Below are positions 21,112 through 30,100 of a DNA stretch of 64,000 nucleotides, piece by piece. This stretch comes from Incurvaria masculella. Its lineage: Eukaryota > Arthropoda > Insecta > Lepidoptera > Incurvariidae. Positions within the stretch are counted from its first letter, which is position 1. The number at the start of each line of letters is the position of its first letter. Under the pieces are notes generated by a model. The model saw nothing but the letters and a program-made list of their open reading frames with translations, made no database searches and had not been told where the DNA came from. Where the stretch lies: positions 2,797,501 to 2,861,500 of the forward strand of contig OX335659.1 of the NCBI GenBank assembly GCA_946894095.1, read 5' to 3'. A program made the translations under genes and the position numbers.

Positions 21112-24100
21112 GTCCGTACACGCACACCTTCTATTTTTTTTTTATGCGACCGGACATGGATGGCTAATACCACACAACTACCGTTATGATATTAGCCCAA
21201 TACACCACATTCCCGAAGGAATTAGGTGCCATGCCAGGACCTTCCCTTTATGAGCACGGCTACATTGAACTGGATGGAAAACACGGACAATTTTTCATTG
21301 CCGCTCCGACCATCTTTTCATCCAATGCGATGGTACCAACCTGGGCGGGCTTAAACCCTACCACCTAGTAGGGGAAGGGGACCTACAGTTTTACATGGAT
21401 TCCGAACCATGGAGCAGCTCGCATTCATGACGAAATGCACTTATCTAACTCTGAAAGAGAAAGACAGTGGTGCAAGTTGGTATTGAACCCGGGCCTCTGG
21501 TACGCTAGGTCAGTCCCCGCGCCACTAGGTTACGAGCCGTTCATTAGACACTTTTCTAGATACCGATTTGTGTAGGTACTCCAACCCGCCAATATTGAGG
21601 CTCGAACCCTTTGCAGTCGCCTCACCCTAAAACATTGCTTCACACCGTCATTAGATGTATACTCTTTCTGACACCAATTTCTGTACTCTAACCCATCAAT
21701 ATTTGGGCTCGAACCCTTTGCAGTCTCCTAATTGTCAAACATAGGTTCACACCTTCATGATATACTCTTTGAGACACCACCTTGTGGACTCCATAACCCG
21801 TAAATATTTGGGCTCGAACCCTTTGCAGTCGCCTCACCCTAAAACATTGCTTAACATCTTTATTATATGTATTCTATTTAAGACACCAATTTCTGTACTC
21901 TAACCCATCAATGTTTGGGCTCGAACCCTTTGCAGTCTCCTAATTGTCAAACATAGGATCACACCTTCATGGTATACTCTTTGAGACACCACCTTGTGGA
22001 CTCTATAACCTGTGAAATTTTTGGCTCGAACCCATTTCAGTCGCCTCACCCTAAAACGTGCCTTCACATCTTCATTATATGTATTCTATTTGAGACACCA
22101 ATTTCTGTACTCTAACCCATCAATATTTGGGATCGAACCCTTTGCAGTCGCCTCACCCGGAAATATGGCTACACACCTTTATTATATAATCTTTGAGACA
22201 TCTACGTGTGTACTCCAACCCGTCAATGTTTGGGTTCTAACGGTTTGCAGTCGCCTCACCCTCAAACATAGCTTCTACATCTTCATTACATACTCTTCTA
22301 GACACCTGCTTGTCTACTGCAAAACCGTCAATATTTGTGCTCGAACCCTTCCCGCCTCACCCTCAAACATGGCTTCACACCTGAATTTTATACTCTTTGA
22401 GACACTAAATTGTGTACTCCAACCCATCAATATTTGGGCTTGGACCCTTTGCAGTCCGCTGACACTCAAACACGACTTCACTCACCGGCGGATCCAGGAT
22501 TTCAATTTGGGCGGAGGGGGTGCCTCAGGCCTTGCATCCAGTTATGTAGATTCATTTAGGGATATCCCGGACGGATTTAAACGCTATCACCTAGGAGGGG
22601 AGAGGACCTACAGTTTTACATGAATTTCTACCATGTAACAGTTCGTATTAGTGACGAAATGCATAGAAAGAAGAAGAAAGTATTGCATAACAAGACAGGG
22701 ATAGAATACACGAATTTATTGTTATTTCAAGGGTGCAAGACTAGATACAGATCTGTGATAGTACACATGCAACTTCCTGCATTGTGAATTTACATTCTAC
22801 TAAAGGCAGAATGATTATAACGGCTTTCCATACGACGACCCTTCAAATACTGTTACACGCAAGCTGGTAGTAACGCTGATTTCCAAGTATTTAGTTCCGG
22901 GGTGTGGTGTGGTGTAGCGCTGCTGATAGCGGCCCGCCTGCACGACTTCTCGCGCTCGCCGTCGGACGTGGTGCGCATCGTGAAGGTGCACGAGTCGACG
23001 CTGCGCAAGCGGCTGCTCGAGTTCGGCGAGACACCGTCGAGCGCGCTCACGCTGGACGAGTTCCTCACGGTCGACCTGGAGGAGGAGCAGGACCCGCCCG
23101 CGTTCCGCGCCGCAAGGAGGCGCGACAAGGAGCGCCTGCAGAAGGTACAAACACGCTCGCTCCAGTTTGGCGCGACGACGTCGAGCGCGCTCACGCTGGA
23201 CGAGTTCCTTACGGTCGACTTGGAGGAGGAGCAGGACCCACCCGCGTTCTGCGCCACCAGGAGGCGAGACAAGAGGCGTCTGCAGAAGGTACAAACACGC
23301 CCGCTCCAGTTCGACGAGACAACGTCAACCGCTCTCACGCTGGACGAGTTCCTCACGGTCGACCTGGAGGAGGAGCAGCATTCGCCCGTGTTTTGCGCCG
23401 CCAGGAAGTGCAACAAGGAACGCCTGCAAAAGGTACAAACACGCCCGCTCCAGTTCGGCGAGACGACGTTGAGCGCGCTCACGCTGGACGAGTTCCCTAC
23501 AGTCGACTTGGAGGAGGAGCAGGACTCACCCGCGTTCTGCGCCACCAGGAGGCGCGACAAGTAGCGTACAAACACGCCAAACACGCCCGCTCCAATTCGA
23601 GCGAGACGACGTCGAGCGCGCTCACGCTGGACGAGTTCCTCACGGTCGACCTGGAGGAGGACCAGGACCCGCCCGCGTTCCGCGCCGCCAGGAGGCGTGA
23701 CAAGGAGCGTCTGCAGAAGGTACAATCACGCCCGCTCCAGTTATGCGAGACCGTCGACCGCTCTCACCGTAAACGAGCAGGATCAGCCCGCTGTCCTCGA
23801 CGCCAGGAGGCGTCTATTTTCTATTACTATGATTTGGTAAATAGTAGTAACCATTGAGGATATTGTATGTCTCTATAATGAGGTCTCCTCGCTGTCGGCG
23901 TTCGTCTAGGCTGCCAAGTCCGAGTAATTCGAATCGATGTTTATAGCTTTAAAGTGGTACAATATTTTTTGTGGCCCCTCTTTGAACGCCCTCCAGAAAT
24001 ATAGAATTCTGGAGAGCGTTCAAAGGGGGGATAAAATAAGAGTTCCTGAAATAAGGGGAAATTATCTATTATGTTGTTTCAGAGTTGTTTAACCTCCAGC

Positions 24101-27100
24101 TATTAATATAATGTTTCAGTTAATGGATGAGGAGGGCGGCGACAAAGAGATGACACGCCTGCAAAGGGAGATAGACAAAGTCATAGATAACAAGGAGTCC
24201 GGAACGAAAAGAAAACCTTCAGCGCTTGCTAGCGTGCTTTCTAATGGCGATGCGGGTGAGTTTAGAGGAAAAAAAATAAAACTGCTTTTATTGATTTATT
24301 ATATATAATGCTGCCCTAAAGGCGTTCTTCTTCGCAGCCCGAGGTCACAGATCTTCGGCCTATGGAAACATAATTACCTAATGAACAATTAGCGTTATTG
24401 CTGTCAGAGGACCCAGGGTAAAGAAAAATGATGCTGCCCCCCACATCAATAAAATGATCTTATCCCAGAGAAACTAATGGCTTCTTTCTATTTCCCTCCG
24501 ATGATTTGTGTTTGTTGCTGATTAGCGTTATTTCTCCTCATTCCCTCAGCCATTCAGCGAACTCATAAAATGTAATTGTCTCTTGACCGTTATTACCCCA
24601 TTAGGGATTTTCACCAGTATCAGTCTCCAAAATTCATCAAGGCCATAGTATGGCACCCAAAAAGTCGCACCTTCATCGATAATTAAGGAGATATGTAATC
24701 AAAATTAGCTTTTGGGTTTTTTTTTTATATAAGCATTTTTGTTGCAGATGAGAATTGCCTGGAGAGTGTGGAGGCGGAAAAGTTTGCCGTGGAGGAAACG
24801 CTCGGCGTGTTGGAAGAGATTGCCTCTGACGTCGTGCCCGCCACTATGACCACTTCTGTACAGAAAGGACTAGGTATAACTTAGTTTCCTATGTAGTTTT
24901 GTAATCAAAATGTATTTGTGTGTCACCATTTTTTTTATTTTTTTTTATTTATTTATTTATTTAACACATCTTGAAATTACATACAGTCTCTGTTGACAAG
25001 AGTACAAGTTACTACATAAAGCATGAATCCCGTAGGGGGCAAAATCAAAACACAGCGTACTAGTATGAAATAAGCGAAACAAACAGTGGCAAGACAAGCC
25101 CTGTATGAAGATACAAAAGAGTTTGATTGTACAAGTACCCGAACAAGGCAAAGCCTGTCTTTCTTGGCACCTGATGTGAGGCTCGGTATTAGAAAAGAAG
25201 AAAAAAAAAATGGAAGTTACACCATTTTTTTTAATTTTTTTTTTATTTCAGGTTTATCAACAGTGATACATTTCAAAACATATTAATAAAAATGAAGCAA
25301 GAAAACAAGATGGAAATATTCACTAATTAAAGATAAACACAACATGATTATGTAATAACTTTCACATACTTATTAAAGATAAAGCTAATGTTTAAGATAA
25401 AGTAAATTAATGATAATATAATATATATTTAAAACAAAACAAAACAGAACTAAATTTAGACGATAACTGCTCGACAAGTACATTTTTTTTTATTAGGCAG
25501 AGGTACCTAATGTATGTCCTGCAAATGATGGTGTAGTAATACATAAATCTTTCTTTGGAATGCTTTTTTGTGACTAACTTTCTAGCTAATGCCTAGACTC
25601 TCAACTGAGAGGCAACTGAAGCTTGACGCGTGCGTTATACAGTTTACAGGCAAGGATCTACAGAATCGGTTGGTTCTCACACAAGAAATATACCTACAGG
25701 TTTAGGTAGGTTCCAAACCATATGCAATACCACTGGGCCCTGGGCCGCTTTGACTAAATGTATTTTTCTCACTGCTCCCTGGGGACAGGTCCCGACTTTT
25801 CGATCCTAGGCCTGGGGGCCGGCTCGGTGGTGGGAGAGGAGGCGCCCCCGCGGCCCGCGCACGCCGCCTACAGCGCCGACCTGCGCGCGCACGAGGAGCT
25901 CGTGATGGACGAGCGCGACGAGGCAGACATCGACTCGCTCATCTTCAGCAGCGAGGACAGCGCGCACAAGTCGCGCGTATGGCACAGCGCCAACGCCACC
26001 TACCTCCGGGAGCAGAAGAGTAAGAACACTATCGTGAGCACTTACATGAATTTTCGGTCACTTATGATACATCCTCCTCTATACATCACAGTCCACACTT
26101 AAACTAAAATAGACAGTTGATTTGAGGAGGACCTTTGATAGGTTTGAATAGGTAATACTGCAGGTTAAGCCTGCCGTGTATATAATCAGTAATTCCATGC
26201 ACATTACATTGCCCCATGTACTGCCAATAAACCCCAGACTGTTGTAATCAATGGTTTTGCTTATTTATCTAATGCTTTTTCCTTTGGTTTACCTCGGGGA
26301 TTACATTTGGATCTTATACTGTTCATAAATAAAGTTCTGTTCAAAAATAGAAGAGACGATTGAGAAACCAGAATGTCCTAATAGTTTATCGTGTTTACGC
26401 ATGCAGGGCGTGTGCGTCGTGTACGCCATGTGTGATTATTTGTATGTTGCAGTTAAGGAGGAGATGCGCGCGCGGGAACGCGAGGAGGGAAAGGACAAGA
26501 AGAAGAAGCTGCGCGGCAACTACCGCAAGAAGAACACGACGGCGGCCAACTCCGCCGGGGAGGCCATCGAGAAGATGCTTCAGGCATGCACATGCGTTCC
26601 TTAATTAGAATAAAAAAGTATGCAGAACTTTTCGCTGAATTCAGAACGGCCAAGTAGGTGTGGCCTTGGTATATATATTCATAATCGAACGACCATGCAA
26701 CAAGGGAAGCGGGCGGATGGATGGACTGGTATAACAAAATCATTAGGCTCTAAGGCTGAGATAAATAGTCGTAACAAAAACTAAGGCTAACGAAAACTAT
26801 TACTTTGTGACGTCACTTTGACACGTTTTATATGGACGAAATCTCAAAGTAATGCAAATTGACGTCACAAAGTACTACTTTTCGTTAGTCTTAGTTTCTG
26901 TTATGACTATTTGGCTGAGATAAGTAGTCGTAACCGAAACTAATGCTAACGCAAAGTAGTACTTTGTGGCATCACTTTGACACATTTTGTATGGACGAAA
27001 TCTCAAAGTAATGCAAATTGACGTCACAAAGTACTACTTTTCGTTAGTCTTAGTTTCTGTTATGATTATTTAGCTGAGATAAATAGTCGTAACCGAAACT

Positions 27101-30100
27101 AATGCTAACGCAAAGTAGTACTTTGTGACGTCACTTTGACACATTTTGTATGGACGAAATCTCAAAAGTAATGCAAATTGACGTCACAAAGTACTACTTT
27201 ACGTTAGTCTTAGTTTCTGTTATGAGTATTTGGCTGAAATAAATAGTCGTAACCGAAACTAATGCTAACGCAAAGTAGTACTTTGTGACGTCACTTTGAC
27301 ACATTTTTTATGGACGAAATCTCAAAGTAATGCAAATTGACGTCACAAAGTAGTACTTTTCGTTAGTCTTAGTTTCTGTTATGAGTATTTGGCTGAAATA
27401 AATAGTCGTAACCGAAACTAATGCTAACGCAAAGTAGTACTTTGTGACGTCACTTTGACACATTTTGTATGGACGAAATCTCAAAAGTAATGTAAATTGA
27501 CGTCACAAAGTACTACTTTTCGTTAATCTTAGTTTCTGTTATGACTATTTGGCTGAGATAAATAGCCGTAACCGAAACTAATGCTAACGCAAAGTAGTAC
27601 TTTGTGACGTCACTTTGACACATTTTGTATGGACGAAATCTCAAAAGTAATGCAAATTGACGTCACAAAGTACTACTTTTTGTTAGTCTTAGTTTCTGTT
27701 ACGACTATTTATCTCAGCCTTTACCACAGCCTAAGTGTCTATGGAATTCTTAGACTAACTGTTTTATATGTTCATTTTGGCTACCGAGAACAGAATATAG
27801 GGCTTTTAGTGGCTGAGTTATATCGGCATCTTTTCGCAATTTTTTCATGCCAGAACCTAAACACTGTCCAGTTATTGGGTTTTTTTCTCATGATGTTTGA
27901 ATTTACTGTAAGCAATCGTACAAGTAGGTATAGATGAGGCTGGACTGCCTTTAACCCACCTAGACGCTATTTCCTGTGAGGGAACTTACAGGTTGTAGCG
28001 AAGGACTGCTAATTTCAGTTTGTAAGATCACCTTCGCGTTGAATTTTCTTCAGTTAAATAAAGTGGCAGTGTTGCGGACATGCAGGAGAAGCGGATAAGC
28101 AGCAAGATCAACTACGACATTCTCAAGAGCCTCACGGAGGGCGAGCCCGCCCCCACCGCCCCCACCGCCCCCGACACCACCCCCGTCGCCGCCGCCGACG
28201 CCACCCCCGCAGCACCCACCACACCAAGGTCAGTCCTTTATACTTATGCCTTTTCTACATTTATCTGTTACTAGTAGATTTTCGCGGCTCTTCCCGACTT
28301 CTCTCCCGCTCAAGCCCATCACTAATCCCTTGGGTAGTTTGGCGTGGTGGCAAGCAACCTGTGATGGATTTGATGAACTTAGCTCTATGTAAATGCAAAA
28401 TGCCTCAAAATAGGGTAGGTTTTTTTAAGTAACTGTATGCATATCTAATAACCACCGCTTTAGGTGGCCCAACCCGCTCAACTCCCCATACAAAAGGGGA
28501 AAGAAGATCACGCCCATATTTCTTGTCAGAGATCCCAAATTTTGCTCAAAATAGTTTTATTTGATCGAACTAGATGTCTGATGACCGTTGGCATTGTAAA
28601 ATTGTGTTTGGTTTCTAAGTTATTAGGTCGGAAAGTTCAAATTTTTTGCGTGTTTTATGCAATAACTTTGGAGGTGGATTACGCAATGATAAAGTAAGAA
28701 CATCTTAAAAAGATTAGTCATCAGACATAGCTTATTTAATCAAGATTTATAATCTATATGGTTTTTGTTAGATTTTTTACTAAAGCGGTCGTGGTTTACT
28801 TTTAGCTATAAGCGTTTCGTAAATCTTTGCACATTGTCTTTTTTGTGGACATGTTGCATCTTCCTCATCACGGAGCCTGTCATTTTCTTTGAAACAGAGA
28901 AGGTCCCAGAGCGCAACAGCACGGTTTTGTACCTTGCCCGCGAATGAAATAGTCCCGCCGGGGTCAGGCCTTCCCTTTATGGGCATGGCTACATTGAAAT
29001 GAATATTTGTACTAACCCAGGCGGACTTAACCCTACTTCCAAGGAAAAGGGACCTACAGTTTTACAAGGAGTGACGAAATGCACTTGTCCAACTCAGAAA
29101 GAGAGAGAAAGTGGTGCATGAAGGAGCCGGGGATCGAACCCATGCAGCATGGAAAGCAAGTCCCCGCGCCTCCGAGTTACGAGACGCATAGAGTGGTACT
29201 CAAGTTATTAACGGGCTGACAGATCCCTGACGTTAGATTTAAAAGTAAATTTTTGTTATTTGTTACTTCTTATTTGTTGACAATAAAGTCTGAGGTAATG
29301 AATTTGGAACAGTATATACAATATGTATATAGAAGATATGCCATAGTCACGGTCCAAAGAAACTTAGCGGCTCGTAGCCTAGTGGCGCGGGGACTGGCCT
29401 AGCGTACCAGAGACCTGGGTTCAATACCGACATCCACCACTGTCTTTCTCTTTCCGAGTGCATTTCGTTACGAATGCAAGCTGCTCCATGGTTCGGAATC
29501 CATGTAAAACTGTAGGTCCCCTTCCCCTACTAGGTGGTAGGGTTTATGCCCGCCCGGGTTGGTACCATCGCATTGGATGAAAAGATGGTCGAAGCGGCAA
29601 TGAAAAATTGTCCGTGTTTTCCATCCAGTTCAATGTAGCCGTGCTCATAAAGGGAAGGTCCTGGCATGGCACCAAATTCCTTCGGGAATGAGGTGTATTG
29701 GGCTAATATCATAACGGTAGTTGTGTGGTATTAGCCATCCATGTCAGGTCGCATAAAAAAAAAACAGTTTGATAGAGAGGGGTAGAAGTTTTTAAACTGC
29801 AGGTTCACTTTTCTGTGGTAAATTATATTAAATTCGATGTGTATGGTAACGTATATTTGTACATTCTATGGCCTCATAAAGATTGGAACGGTTTTTTTTT
29901 TAATTTCGAGGCAATCTTGAGGTTTTCCCAGTTTGGAAGTTTAGAAGCTCCGCTCGGGTGAATGCCCAAAATGAAATTGACCTGAGCGGCGCCGGGTTGG
30001 CTCAGCTGATATCATTAAAAGTGTAGCCCGAGTGTCTCGGTCGGTTGCAGACGTAAGGTGAAGGCGGAGCCGCTGGTGCTGGAGTCGCCGGCGCCACCCT

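Noticed and set aside
22012..22623. 203-codon + frame
   Set aside because: Runs through the 105-bp minisatellite and a SINE fragment; the repeat units explain it.
22853..23725. 290-codon - strand frame
   Set aside because: Antisense shadow of the same 144-bp repeats; Ser/Arg-rich low complexity.
22904..23857. 317-codon + strand frame over the BRF1 repeats
   Set aside because: Shadow of the repeated BRF1 coding sequence; the neighbouring frame contains the BRF1 signature and fits the splice sites.
26755..27718. CRISPR-like regular repeats
   Set aside because: Units are head-to-tail 160-bp palindromes without unique spacers, in a eukaryotic intron.
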